Notes: generated by a model not told the origin, from the sequence alone. A stretch of DNA of 64,000 bases from an uncultured Bacteroidales bacterium (GCA_902776835.1 CACYRK010000022.1:1-64000), one strand, 5' to 3'. Counted from the first letter of the stretch, positions 34,441 to 43,599 are shown. A program made the numbers and translations.

Positions 34441-35859
34441 ATGATTAGCGAGCGACTGCAACGGCTGAAATATCTAGCGGGCGACTTTGTCACATCGAGC
34501 GTGGCATGGGCGCTGTTTAACTGCGTACGCTGGGAGTTGCATGCCGTGCAGGGCACCTACACGTCGCTGGTCGGCTTTCTCACGTCGCGCAATGTGCTCA
34601 TCCTGCAGTTGGTCATCCCGCTATTCATGATGTGTGTGTACTGGCTGTCGGGCTACTACAACGAGGTGTTCCGCAAGTCGCGCCTGCAGGAGGTGTTCAC
34701 CACATTCTGGAGTGCTGTGGTCAACAGCCTGGTCATCTTCTTCGGCGCGCTTATCAACGACATGAGCGGCACGCGCGGCGCGAGTTATGAGTTGATTATC
34801 ATCCTGTGGTCGCTGCTGTTCTTCATCGTGTACGCTGTGCGGTGTGCCATCACCAACGACACGTCGTACCGCATCAAGCACCGCAAGTGGAGCATCCCCA
34901 CGCTGGTGGTTGGGCGTGGTGCCACAGCGGTATCGTTTGTCAACAAAATCAATAACCAGCAGCACTCCATGGGCTACGACATCCGTGGCTTTGTGAGCAT
35001 TCCCGGCGAGAACGACGTGAAAGAGTTGTCGCTGCCGGGCTACACGCTCGACGAGGTGGCCGAGGTATGCCGCCGCGACCACATCCAGGAACTGATTGTG
35101 GTGCCCACGCGCAAGGGGTCGGACCGCCTGCTGCACACCATCAACCACCTCTTTGCGCTCGACAAGCCCATCAAACTCACCCCCATGAGCGGCAACGTGC
35201 TGATGCGAAAAATGCGCATGAGCGACTTCTACGGCGTGCCGCTGGTCGACATCTCGTCGAGCAACATGAGCGACAGCGCGAAGAATGTGAAACGCGCCGC
35301 CGACGTTATCATCTCCAGCATCCTGCTGCTCGTCATGGCGCCGTTTTTTGCCATAATTGCACTCTTGATCAAACTTGACTCACACGGCACGGTATTCTAC
35401 CTGCAGGAGCGCGTGGGCTACCACAACGTGCCGTTCAACATCTATAAGTTCCGCACCATGTGCAGCGACGCCGAGGCATCGGGCGAGCCACAACTCACCA
35501 GCGACAACGACCCGCGCGTGACGCGCATAGGGCGATTCCTGCGCAAATACCGCATCGACGAGTTGCCCCAGTTCTGGAACGTGCTCGTGGGCGACATGTC
35601 GATTGTGGGGCCTCGCCCCGAGCGGCAATACTACATCGACCAGATCATGAAGCGCGCGCCGTCGTATGCCCTGCTGCGGCAGGTGCGACCTGGCATCACC
35701 GGCATGGGCATGGTGAAATATGGCTACGCACAGAATGTCGACGAGATGGTCGAGCGACTCGACTACGACCTGATGTATCTCGAAAACATGTCGCTTATCA
35801 ACGATGTAAAAATCATGGTCTACACCATCCACACGGTGCTCACCGGCAAAGGCATGTAA
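34441..35859 (+). CDS. Polyprenyl-phosphate sugar phosphotransferase (WcaJ-like)
   Basis: 472 aa from the ATG at 34441 (an in-frame TTG one codon earlier belongs to the repeat). Membrane helices lie in the first 125 residues and near 290-310. A CoA-binding-like middle domain (about 150-270) follows, and then the bacterial sugar transferase domain (FYLQERVGYHNVPFNIYKFR; DELPQFWNVLVGDMSIVGPRPE; YDLMYLENMSLINDVKIM). These enzymes start exopolysaccharide or O-unit assembly by moving a sugar phosphate to undecaprenyl phosphate. No glycan cluster follows, so it may serve a pathway encoded elsewhere. Confidence 0.9.
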   Translation: MISERLQRLKYLAGDFVTSSVAWALFNCVRWELHAVQGTYTSLVGFLTSRNVLILQLVIPLFMMCVYWLSGYYNEVFRKSRLQEVFTTFWSAVVNSLVIFFGALINDMSGTRGASYELIIILWSLLFFIVYAVRCAITNDTSYRIKHRKWSIPTLVVGRGATAVSFVNKINNQQHSMGYDIRGFVSIPGENDVKELSLPGYTLDEVAEVCRRDHIQELIVVPTRKGSDRLLHTINHLFALDKPIKLTPMSGNVLMRKMRMSDFYGVPLVDISSSNMSDSAKNVKRAADVIISSILLLVMAPFFAIIALLIKLDSHGTVFYLQERVGYHNVPFNIYKFRTMCSDAEASGEPQLTSDNDPRVTRIGRFLRKYRIDELPQFWNVLVGDMSIVGPRPERQYYIDQIMKRAPSYALLRQVRPGITGMGMVKYGYAQNVDEMVERLDYDLMYLENMSLINDVKIMVYTIHTVLTGKGM

Positions 35860-35874
35860 TCATAACAACCAAGA

Positions 35875-37695
35875 ATGTTCCCTACCGACGACGAAATAGA
35901 ACTTATGCCCGAACCCAAGGGCTGGGGCATGAAGGTGCGGCAGTGGCGTGAGCGACACATCAACGAGCGCACGCTGGTAATCCTGCTGGCTCTCGTCATC
36001 GGCATTGCCGCCGGCCTGGCAGCGGTGTTGCTCAAGTGGCTCATCGGCTTCATCGGCGGCTTGATTACGTCGGCTATGACCGTGAGCAGCGGCAACTGGC
36101 TATATCTGGTGTTCCCAGCGGTGGGCATTCTGCTGGCGAGCCTATATGTGCGCTATGTGGTTCGCGACAACATCTCCCATGGTGTCACCCGCGTGCTTTA
36201 CGCCATTGCGCTGAAAAAGAGCCGCTTGAAGCGGCACAACATGTACGCCTCGCTCATCGCCTCGTCGGTAACGATAGGTTTTGGCGGTTCGGTGGGAGCC
36301 GAGGGTCCTATCGTGTTCACCGGGGCGGCCATCGGCTCGAATCTGGGCCAGCGCTTCCGCCTGTCGCCCAACCTGCTGATGATGCTCGTGGGCTGTGGCG
36401 CAGCGGCGGGTATCGCCGGAATCTTCAAGGCACCCATCGCCGGACTGCTGTTTACCGTCGAGGTGCTGATGCTCGACCTCACCGCCGGCTCGGCAATTCC
36501 GCTGATTATCGCCAGTGTGGCCGGCGCCACCGTGGCCTACGCCTTCACGGGCTACAACGTTGAGTTTTTCTTTTCGCAGAGCGAGCCGTTCATCACGTCG
36601 CGCATTCCATTTGTGATTCTGCTGGGTGTGTTCTGCGGCTTCGTGTCGCTATATTTCAACAAACTCACCGAGTTGGTCGAGGGCCTGTTCTCGCGCCTCC
36701 AGCCACGCTACCGCTTTGTTCTCGGCGCCTCGATACTGAGTTTGCTCATCTTCTTGCTGCCACCGCTGTATGGCGAGGGCTACGGCTCAATCAACCAACT
36801 GTTGCGTGGCGAAACCGGCAACCTGTTTGACGGCAGCATCTTCTACCAGTGGCGCAACAACGTGTGGATGGTGATGGCGTTCATCTTTATGCTCGGCGCC
36901 ATGAAAGCGCTGGCCACGAGCGCCACCAACGGCGGTGGTGGCGTGGGAGGAACGTTTGCGCCGTCGCTCTACGTGGGATGCATGGCGGGCTTCTTCTTCG
37001 CCTACACGCTCAACCACTTTGGGGCGTTCAACGGCGTGGTGCCGCTATCGACCAAAAACTTCGCCCTGCTGGGCATGGCGGGCGTGATGGCGGGCGTGAT
37101 GCACGCTCCGCTCATGGCAATCTTCCTCACGGCCGAGATGACCGGCGGCTACGACCTGTTTCTGCCGCTGCTCATCGTCAGCGTCGCCAGTTACGGCACG
37201 GCGCGCATTTTCACGCCATACGGCATATATGCCCGACGTCTGGCACAGCGTGGACAACTGCTCACGCACCAAAAGGACCAAAGCGTGCTCACGCTGCTGA
37301 AGATGGACAGCGTAATCGAGCATGACTTCATAATCGTACATCCAAGCATGAGCCTCAAGGAGATGGTCGACGTTATCTCGCGAAGCAACCGCAACCTCTT
37401 CCCCGTCACCGACGACGACGGCAAACTGCTGGGCGTGGTGCAACTCGACGACATTCGCAACATCATGTTCCGCACCGACCTGTATCGGCGTATGCATGTG
37501 GAGCGCTTCATGGCCACCCCGCCGACGCGGCTGGTCGTGGGCACGCCCATGGAGAAGGTGATGAAGTCGTTCGACGACACTGGCGCGTGGAACCTGCCCG
37601 TGGTCGACGAGGAGGGGCGCTACGTAGGCTTCGTATCTAAATCAAAAATCTTTAACTCTTATCGCCAAGTACTCAAGCACTACAGTTATGACTAA
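35875..37695 (+). CDS. ClC chloride channel/antiporter with two CBS domains
   Basis: 606 aa. About ten to twelve membrane helices in the first 440 residues. GSVGAEGPIVFTG (139-151) carries the gating Glu of the GxEGP motif, and GGVGGTFAPSLYVG (about 358-371) is the GxFxP motif. The C-terminal 130 residues are a pair of CBS domains that often bind nucleotides. It starts 15 nt after the sugar transferase gene and may be co-transcribed. Confidence 0.92.
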   Translation: MFPTDDEIELMPEPKGWGMKVRQWRERHINERTLVILLALVIGIAAGLAAVLLKWLIGFIGGLITSAMTVSSGNWLYLVFPAVGILLASLYVRYVVRDNISHGVTRVLYAIALKKSRLKRHNMYASLIASSVTIGFGGSVGAEGPIVFTGAAIGSNLGQRFRLSPNLLMMLVGCGAAAGIAGIFKAPIAGLLFTVEVLMLDLTAGSAIPLIIASVAGATVAYAFTGYNVEFFFSQSEPFITSRIPFVILLGVFCGFVSLYFNKLTELVEGLFSRLQPRYRFVLGASILSLLIFLLPPLYGEGYGSINQLLRGETGNLFDGSIFYQWRNNVWMVMAFIFMLGAMKALATSATNGGGGVGGTFAPSLYVGCMAGFFFAYTLNHFGAFNGVVPLSTKNFALLGMAGVMAGVMHAPLMAIFLTAEMTGGYDLFLPLLIVSVASYGTARIFTPYGIYARRLAQRGQLLTHQKDQSVLTLLKMDSVIEHDFIIVHPSMSLKEMVDVISRSNRNLFPVTDDDGKLLGVVQLDDIRNIMFRTDLYRRMHVERFMATPPTRLVVGTPMEKVMKSFDDTGAWNLPVVDEEGRYVGFVSKSKIFNSYRQVLKHYSYD

Positions 37696-37697
37696 TG

Positions 37698-37736
37698 TAG
37701 ATTATAGATTATAGATTAGAGATTATAGATTTTTTT
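37698..37736. repeat. Left arm: five TAGATTA units
   Basis: Five 7-mers directly after the ClC stop, ending in a T-tract. They match the inverse of 38201-38234 in 32 of 34 positions, so a transcript could pair them around the small ORF at 37821. Confidence 0.9.
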
Positions 37737-37744
37737 ACTGATAA

Positions 37745-37818
37745 CGGATTCACAGATTTACAGATACACGGATTCACAGATTCACGGATTCACAGATTCA
37801 CGGATTCACAGATTTCGG
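37745..37818. repeat. Alternating 9/7-bp repeat upstream of the four-helix-bundle gene
   Basis: About four and a half copies of a 16-bp period built of GGATTCACA plus GATTCAC. It ends 2 bp before the ATG of the small gene, leaving no room for a normal leader. Confidence 0.9.
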
Positions 37819-37820
37819 AT

Positions 37821-38195
37821 ATGAGGGAGAGTGTTACGTATGATAAGAGCAAGGCGTTTGCGGTGCGTATTGTACGCATGTGCAAATGGTTGCGAAATGA
37901 GCACAAAGACTTTGTCATAAGCCAACAATGTCTGCGAAGTGGCACAAGTATTGGAGCGAACTTGTGCGAAGCCATGCACGGCCAAAGTCGCCCAGACTTT
38001 GTTGCAAAGTTACATATAGCCTTGAAAGAGGCTTTCGAAACGAATTATTGGTTAGAGTTGTTGCATGAAACAGATTATTTGAATGATAGCACTTTCGAAA
38101 GTATGCAGGAAGACTGCGAAGAGATTATTAAACTCCTCACAGCCACAATAAATACCTCGAAATCCAATCAAGATTATGAAAATAAAAAAACATAA
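37821..38195 (+). CDS. Four-helix-bundle protein (23S rRNA IVP-like)
   Basis: 124 aa, the usual length of the intervening-sequence protein family. The pattern includes FAVRIVRMCKWL, VISQQCLRSGTSIGANLCEA at about 33-52 and FVAKLHIALKEAFETNYWLE at about 60-79, i.e. the conserved Qxxxx-SIxxNxxEA and helix-3 signatures. Family members were first seen as ORFs inside 23S rRNA intervening sequences; function is unclear. Here the gene lies between two protein genes and is enclosed by inverted 7-mer arrays. Its base composition is more AT-rich than its neighbours. Confidence 0.88.
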   Translation: MRESVTYDKSKAFAVRIVRMCKWLRNEHKDFVISQQCLRSGTSIGANLCEAMHGQSRPDFVAKLHIALKEAFETNYWLELLHETDYLNDSTFESMQEDCEEIIKLLTATINTSKSNQDYENKKT

Positions 38196-38200
38196 TCTTC

Positions 38201-38234
38201 AATCTATAATCTATAATCTTTAATCTATAATCTA
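38201..38234. repeat. Right arm: five inverted TAGATTA units
   Basis: The inverse of the array at 37698-37731, with only two mismatches over 34 bp. It ends 6 bp before the fmt ATG. Confidence 0.9.
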
Positions 38235-38240
38235 AAAATT

Positions 38241-39188
38241 ATGAGAATAATTTTTTTTGGTACTCCGGATTTTGCCGTCGAGAGTTTGAAACGACTCGTC
38301 GAGGCAGGTTACAATATTGTTAGCGTGGTCACGAGCCCCGATAAGCCTGGCGGCCGCAACCACCATATGCTTCAGAGCGACGTCAAACGCTACGCCCTGG
38401 AGCAAGGACTGCCGTTGCTGCAGCCCACCAACCTCAAGGACCCGGCATTCGTAGAACAACTGCGCGCACTCGACGCACAACTGTTTATCGTCATCGCCTT
38501 CCGCATGCTGCCCGAAGTGGTGTGGACAATGCCGCCGTTGGGCACCTTTAACCTCCACGCCTCGCTGCTGCCGAAATACCGTGGCGCGGCACCCATCAAC
38601 TGGGCCGTGATGAACGGCGACACACGCACGGGAGTCACCACGTTCTTCCTCAAGCACGAAATCGACACAGGCGACATCATCCAGCAGAAGGAAATCGCCA
38701 TCGGCCGGCACGACAATGTGGAGGTGATTCACGACCGCCTGATGATGCTTGGTGCCGACATGGTGCTCGAGACCGTGGCAGCCATCCAGGCCGGCACCGT
38801 GCACCCCATCGCACAAGATCAACTTCTCACGGCCGGCCAAGAGCCCACCCCGGCACCAAAGATATTCAAAGACACGTGCCGCATCCACTGGCAGTGGCCT
38901 GCCGAGCGCGTCTACAACCATATCCGCGGCCTCTCGCCCTACCCGGCCGCATGGACCGAGATTTGTGGCGTCGACGGTGAGCCGCGCCAACTGAAGATTT
39001 TTGAGACTGCTGAGCCCGTGCCGGCACAAGGATTAACGCCCGGCAGCGTGCGTGTGGATGGAAAGCGCATGCACATCGCGTGCGCCGACGGCTGGATTGA
39101 GATTCTGTCGCTGCAACTGGCCGGAAAACGCCGCATCACCACCGACGAATTCCTGCGTGGCTTCACGCCCTCGCACATCCCCACATAG
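38241..39188 (+). CDS. fmt: Methionyl-tRNA formyltransferase
   Basis: 315 aa, cytoplasmic. Formylates initiator Met-tRNA using 10-formyl-THF. FFGTPDFAVESL at the start, NLHASLLPKYRGAAPINWA near 107-125 (the catalytic Asn/His/Asp neighbourhood) and GVTTFFLKHEIDTGDI near 133-148 are typical. The C-terminal OB-like domain is complete. The leader is the inverted 7-mer array. The gene converges on the GH9 gene with a 6-nt gap. Confidence 0.95.
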   Translation: MRIIFFGTPDFAVESLKRLVEAGYNIVSVVTSPDKPGGRNHHMLQSDVKRYALEQGLPLLQPTNLKDPAFVEQLRALDAQLFIVIAFRMLPEVVWTMPPLGTFNLHASLLPKYRGAAPINWAVMNGDTRTGVTTFFLKHEIDTGDIIQQKEIAIGRHDNVEVIHDRLMMLGADMVLETVAAIQAGTVHPIAQDQLLTAGQEPTPAPKIFKDTCRIHWQWPAERVYNHIRGLSPYPAAWTEICGVDGEPRQLKIFETAEPVPAQGLTPGSVRVDGKRMHIACADGWIEILSLQLAGKRRITTDEFLRGFTPSHIPT

Positions 39189-39194
39189 CAAAGC

Positions 39195-41738
39195 CTATTC
39201 TGGCTTGGCGCCCTCGAGCAGTTGCTGAGGCAGCACGAAGGTGTAGCCGCGGCTCTCGAGGGTGTCGATGAGGCGTGGCAGTTCGTTATAGAACTTCTCG
39301 GGACGACGCGGGTCGGTGCCCATGTGTATCATCAGGAAATGCCCGTTGAGGCCTTGCGACTGTTCGCACTCCATGATCTTGTTCCACAGCCAAGCATTGT
39401 CGCGGTACACGTTGGCGCTCTCGCTCTCCACGCCCGGCCAGGTGTAGTCTAAGCAACTGAGGGTGCCCGGGGTGAAATTGATGACCTGCAGGCCCATCGA
39501 CCGCGCCCACGACACCACCTCGGCATTGTACCACTCGTAGGGCGGCACGAAGTAAGGCGCCGACTGCGGTGTGATGCCGAAGGGTGACAAGCCGGCAAAA
39601 GCGCGTCGCAAATCAGCCTCAAACTCGCTGCGGCTCACTAGCGTGGAGTCACGCTTCTCCCAATCGCAGTAAAGCAAATGTGCGGCGCTGTGGGTGCTTA
39701 TGTAATGGCCTTGCGAGTGAAGTTGACTCACCAATTGACCATGCTTCTGCACAAAATCATCGGTGAAGAAAAACGCCGCCGGCACATGGCGCTGGCTCAG
39801 CGTGGCGATGATGGTGTCGGCGCCATCGAGATGGTCATGTGCGGTGAACACAAGGCACAGTTGCTTGCGCAGCGTGTCGCCGCGCACGATGCCGCCATGC
39901 GACATCACGGTGTGTGGTACGCGCCCCTGCCGGCCCTGCATCTGGTAGTAGGCCAGCGGGAAGGTAAGCGAGGCGCTGCCGTCCATCGTGGGCTCGTTGG
40001 TGGAGTAGTCGTGCATATTGTCGTGGAAGACCACATCGCCGGGCTGAATGTCGAGGTAGTTGTCGCCAGGCAACTGGGCATCGTTGCGCTCGATGTTCAC
40101 GCCTTTCAGGCTGCCAAAAATGGTGGCGTACACCGGGCCGTCGACCAGGCCGCCCGGCGTGTTGCCGATGTGCTGAAACACATAGTTGCTGTGAGGCTGA
40201 TGCGGATACACACCGCCACGCGGCAGTTCCACAATCATGCTCGTGCCCCAGGGGTTACAGCCCAGCAGCCAGTCGCGCAAGGCGGCTTCCATGGTGCGGA
40301 ACGTGTCGTCGCCAGTGAGTTCGCGGTAGAGGATGCACTGCGTGAGCATGGCCGTGGTGAGGTTGTTGCTGCACCACACGCCAGGTATGCCCCACCGGAA
40401 CGGATGCCCGGCGCCGCGTTGTGCCACGCGCTCAATGCCGCTGCGCAAGTTGCGCGCCATCTCCGACCGCAAGCGCGCGTCGCCAGCCACGGCCACACGA
40501 TAGTGGCCCATGTTCATAAAGGGGTACCACTGGTAGTGGCGGGCGCTGTCGGCACCCATCCACGGCGTGATGGGCTCGCGGCGACCATATTCCACCGCCT
40601 GGCGCAGGTAGTCGCCGTTGCCCGTTGAGCGATACAACTCCACGGCAGCCAGTTCCATGTCGTCGACCCAGTTATCCTCCTCGTAGATGTAAGGCGAGAC
40701 GATCGACACCGTCTGGGTGTTTCCGGGCTTGTCGACACCAAGTTGATAGGCCGGCTGCGCTTTTTGGGCAATTTTTGCGGCAAAGTCGGGATAAAATGGC
40801 GCCAGCACACGTGCCCCCATGGCGAAATCGCTGGCAAACTTGCCGGCAGTGCTCGCCGCTCCCATCGTAGCGTTCATGTATTTTCCGCGCTGCTGGGGCT
40901 TGCCGTCGACAAAATAGACCGGGCGGCCATTGTTCGGGCCCCAGCCGTAGTCCACCGGGTCGCTGGCGGGCAGTTTCACGCTGATGTGGTCGCGGTCGTC
41001 GGCAATCTGGTTATATAACTCACCGGGTGCGGGATTCATGCGGTCGAGCCAGTCGAGTCCCCAATAAATCTCGTCGATGACGTCGGGAATGCCGTTGGCT
41101 CCCGGCAGGCCGTTGGCCTGGAAGGCGTCGCCAAAAGCCTCGGGGCACTGTTCCCAGGCGAGCATCATCTGGTAGATGGCGTTGGCGCTGGTGGGCGTGT
41201 ACTGCAGCAGGTCGGCGGCATCGTGCCACCCACCGCGCACGTCGATTCGCTGTCCCTCGCGCGTAGGATGGTAGCGCACATAAGCATCGTGTGTGTGGCA
41301 ACTGTCGCGCATAAACGGGTTGTAACCGCATCGCTGCTGCCGCATGTAGTTCAGGATGAAGTCGGCCGTGCCGTCGTACACATCAGTGCCGATGGCAAAC
41401 GTTGGCGACACGGCGCCGGCAGCCTTCACATAGTAACTGCCTGGGCGCGTAAAGGCGCTGAAATCGAGGCGACACGTGGTGCGCAAGGTGTCGAGCGAGC
41501 CACACTGGGTCACGGCGTCGCTGTTGAGCACCACCTCGCCTGTGTAGGTGTCGATCAACTGAAATGCGGCTACCTTAACGTCGTCGTGGCTGAGGAAAAC
41601 CGCCACCTTCACGTCGTCGGGCAGATACCCCAACTGATTAATGCGGATAAACGAGCCCGCCGCAATTGTGGGCACCACAAGCAGCACCGCCAAAGCCAGC
41701 AGCACGCTCCGTCTCAAATCAAACACCTTATTTTGCAT
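39195..41738 (-). CDS. GH9 glycoside hydrolase fused to a polysaccharide deacetylase-like domain
   Basis: 847 aa. Signal peptide (about 10-28), a cellulase-type Ig domain (RINQLGYLPDD, 32-42), and a GH9 (alpha/alpha)6 domain with RGGWHDAAD (168-176, catalytic Asp173) and DYSTNEPTMDGS (near 595, acid Glu), so beta-glucan cleavage is expected. Residues about 640-835 look like a NodB-type deacetylase: the second metal motif is present (STHSAAH) but the first, normally TFDDGP, reads FTAHDH. Activity of that domain is uncertain. The protein is probably secreted or surface-exposed. Confidence 0.88.
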   Translation of the reverse strand: MQNKVFDLRRSVLLALAVLLVVPTIAAGSFIRINQLGYLPDDVKVAVFLSHDDVKVAAFQLIDTYTGEVVLNSDAVTQCGSLDTLRTTCRLDFSAFTRPGSYYVKAAGAVSPTFAIGTDVYDGTADFILNYMRQQRCGYNPFMRDSCHTHDAYVRYHPTREGQRIDVRGGWHDAADLLQYTPTSANAIYQMMLAWEQCPEAFGDAFQANGLPGANGIPDVIDEIYWGLDWLDRMNPAPGELYNQIADDRDHISVKLPASDPVDYGWGPNNGRPVYFVDGKPQQRGKYMNATMGAASTAGKFASDFAMGARVLAPFYPDFAAKIAQKAQPAYQLGVDKPGNTQTVSIVSPYIYEEDNWVDDMELAAVELYRSTGNGDYLRQAVEYGRREPITPWMGADSARHYQWYPFMNMGHYRVAVAGDARLRSEMARNLRSGIERVAQRGAGHPFRWGIPGVWCSNNLTTAMLTQCILYRELTGDDTFRTMEAALRDWLLGCNPWGTSMIVELPRGGVYPHQPHSNYVFQHIGNTPGGLVDGPVYATIFGSLKGVNIERNDAQLPGDNYLDIQPGDVVFHDNMHDYSTNEPTMDGSASLTFPLAYYQMQGRQGRVPHTVMSHGGIVRGDTLRKQLCLVFTAHDHLDGADTIIATLSQRHVPAAFFFTDDFVQKHGQLVSQLHSQGHYISTHSAAHLLYCDWEKRDSTLVSRSEFEADLRRAFAGLSPFGITPQSAPYFVPPYEWYNAEVVSWARSMGLQVINFTPGTLSCLDYTWPGVESESANVYRDNAWLWNKIMECEQSQGLNGHFLMIHMGTDPRRPEKFYNELPRLIDTLESRGYTFVLPQQLLEGAKPE

Positions 41739-41755
41739 ATTTTTTAATCAATTTT

Positions 41756-41790
41756 CGAGCAACCGAACACTCGAGCAACCGAACACTCGA
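41756..41790. repeat. 16-bp tandem repeat, 2.2 copies
   Basis: CGAGCAACCGAACACT at 41756-41771 and 41772-41787, followed by CGA. It sits in the 69-bp gap between the GH9 start and the GH18 stop. Confidence 0.85.
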
Positions 41791-41807
41791 TGTGGCATCA
41801 ATAATCT

Positions 41808-42890
41808 TTAATCTTCCGCAAGGCATGTGGCGTTCCACACGGCGCGAGCCAGGGTGTGGTCGTCGGTGTCGGCTGCCGCGTCCCAGTACATCAGGCCGCG
41901 CATTCCCAAAGAGCGCACCCACTCGCCCTTGATGGCGATTGACCGCTCGTTGTCGTAGGAGCCCCAGTAAGCGCCATTGTGCGTGACATAAGGCACACGC
42001 GCCTGGTCGTCCCAGTTGTCGATCACGTAATCGCTGCCCAGTTGGCTCAACTTGCGGTAATCGACCGCCGTGGGCGACGTGCTGAACGAATGACGCACGT
42101 AGAACGGAACGCCAAGCACCATCTTGCTGAAGGGTACGCCAGCCTTGTGATAATTCTCGACAGCGCGCTGACAGTCGATATAAGCGGTGGCGTCGACCAC
42201 AGCGTTATGCGGATGCGGCGCCTCATCGAGGTCGTAGCACACCACGTTGATGAAATCGACATAAGGCACTGCTGCGGTAATGTCGATGTATCGCCAGCCC
42301 GATGTGTTGTGCTGGCGGTCCATGGCATACCCGGCAAAGGTGAGTAGCACATCGTCGCCCAGCGTGGCACGCAACTGCTTGAGCAACAAGGTGAAATTTG
42401 CCACGTCCACGGCTGGGTCGCAGGCAGCGCCGCTCCACGACAGGCCAGGGAATTCCCAGTCGAGGTCGATGCCGTCGATGCCATTCTCCTCGATAAACGC
42501 TTTGCAGTCGAGGGCGAAGGCCCGGCGGGCATCAGGCGACGCGGCGATCGCCGAAAAGCCCCCGTCCTGATAGTTGTCGTCGTTGACCACCGTATGGGTG
42601 AACGAGAGGCAGATTTTCAGGTCGGGATTGCTACGTTTCAGCGCCACCACGCGGTTAAAGCGATATTTCGCGCCCTGTAACTTAAAGCCTTGATACACGC
42701 CGTCGCGCACATACACCTCGGCGAAGCCATAGTTGATGTGTGTCACCAGGCTTGGGTCGGGCAACATCGACGCATAATAGGTGGTGTAAGCAAGCGCTAT
42801 GGGTTCTTGCCCACGCGCCGGGGTGAGGCTCAAGGCCAGAGAGGCAATTATCACCGCCATGCAGCGGCATAATGTGTGATGAAGATGCAT
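41808..42890 (-). CDS. Secreted GH18 glycoside hydrolase
   Basis: 360 aa from the ATG at 42890, which gives a signal peptide with a cut near ARG|QEP; the longer open frame crosses the promoter. The GH18 active-site motif is intact: DGIDLDWE near residue 138 (DxxDxDxE with the acid Glu). GH18 enzymes cut chitin, peptidoglycan glycans or the N-glycan core. The short single-domain form suggests a surface glycosidase; exact substrate unknown. The GH9 gene follows 69 bp downstream. Confidence 0.88.
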   Translation of the reverse strand: MHLHHTLCRCMAVIIASLALSLTPARGQEPIALAYTTYYASMLPDPSLVTHINYGFAEVYVRDGVYQGFKLQGAKYRFNRVVALKRSNPDLKICLSFTHTVVNDDNYQDGGFSAIAASPDARRAFALDCKAFIEENGIDGIDLDWEFPGLSWSGAACDPAVDVANFTLLLKQLRATLGDDVLLTFAGYAMDRQHNTSGWRYIDITAAVPYVDFINVVCYDLDEAPHPHNAVVDATAYIDCQRAVENYHKAGVPFSKMVLGVPFYVRHSFSTSPTAVDYRKLSQLGSDYVIDNWDDQARVPYVTHNGAYWGSYDNERSIAIKGEWVRSLGMRGLMYWDAAADTDDHTLARAVWNATCLAED

Positions 42891-42908
42891 AATCGGTAGT
42901 CTTTTTGG

Positions 42909-42939
42909 CAAAGTTACGATTAAGCGAGCGATGAGCAAA
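42909..42939 (-). promoter_or_regulatory. Promoter for the GH18-GH9 unit
   Basis: The reverse strand has TAACTTTG (42909-42916) and TTTG (42936-42939) with a 19-nt gap, giving a leader of about 15 nt. Confidence 0.7.
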
Positions 42940-42967
42940 GAAAAAAACAAGTTTTTTTCTTTGAAGT

Positions 42968-43012
42968 TTCTAGGGGTTCTAGTAGTTCTAGGGGTTCTAG
43001 AGGTTGTAGGGG
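42968..43012. repeat. Five 9-bp units of TTCTAGGGG type
   Basis: Units TTCTAGGGG, TTCTAGTAG, TTCTAGGGG, TTCTAGAGG and TTGTAGGGG in tandem, between the GH18 promoter and the terminator of the ribosomal operon. Confidence 0.9.
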
Positions 43013-43027
43013 CTATAGATTATAGAA

Positions 43028-43059
43028 AGAGGGTGTGCCAAAAAATTGACACACCCTCT
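43028..43059 (-). terminator. Terminator of the ribosomal superoperon
   Basis: A perfect 10-bp stem (43028-43037 with 43050-43059) lies 46 bp after the rplQ stop. On the reverse strand it is followed by TTCTATA, a weak T-tract. Confidence 0.65.
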
Positions 43060-43104
43060 TGTGTTATGGGTTGCCGAGATGGTTCTCGGCGTTTTGCGAG
43101 CGTA

Positions 43105-43599
43105 TTACTCGGCCACTTGCGTAGTTTCGTCGGCTGCGGGAGCGGCGGCCTCGGCGGCCTTCTTTCCCGACGAGCGGCGGCTGCGGCGAGTGGTTTTCTT
43201 CTTTGCGCCAGCCTCTTGCTGCTTTGCCTCGAGCATTGCCTCGTTGTAGTCGACAAGTTCGATGAAGCACATGCTTGCGTTGTCGCCCAAGCGGTTGCCC
43301 AACTTGAGGATGCGAGTGTAACCACCGGGACGGTCGGCAATCTTTTGCGACACGTTCTGGAAGAGTTCCTTAACGGCCTCTTTGTTCTGGAGGTGGCTGA
43401 ACACAATGCGACGCGAGTGAGTGTCGTCGTTCTTAGCGCGATTGATGATGGGCTCGGCATAAACGCGCAGAGCCTTAGCCTTGGGCACCGTGGTGATAAT
43501 GCGCTTGTGCAGAATCAGCGAAGCGGTCATGTTAGAGAGCATGGCGTCGCGGTGCGCTTTCTTGCGGCTTAAGTGGTTGAATTTCTTATTATGTCTCAT
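43105..43599 (-). CDS. rplQ: 50S ribosomal protein L17
   Basis: 164 aa. Standard L17 in the first 120 residues ([39 protein letters not shown]), plus a Lys/Ala-rich C-terminal extension of about 40 residues found in Bacteroidetes. It lies in the large subunit near the exit tunnel. It is the last gene of the superoperon, 6 nt after rpoA. Confidence 0.97.
   Translation of the reverse strand: MRHNKKFNHLSRKKAHRDAMLSNMTASLILHKRIITTVPKAKALRVYAEPIINRAKNDDTHSRRIVFSHLQNKEAVKELFQNVSQKIADRPGGYTRILKLGNRLGDNASMCFIELVDYNEAMLEAKQQEAGAKKKTTRRSRRSSGKKAAEAAAPAADETTQVAE

Noticed and set aside
24514..38234. The short tandem arrays as CRISPR
   Set aside because: Units are 7-9 bp with no spacers and no cas genes nearby.
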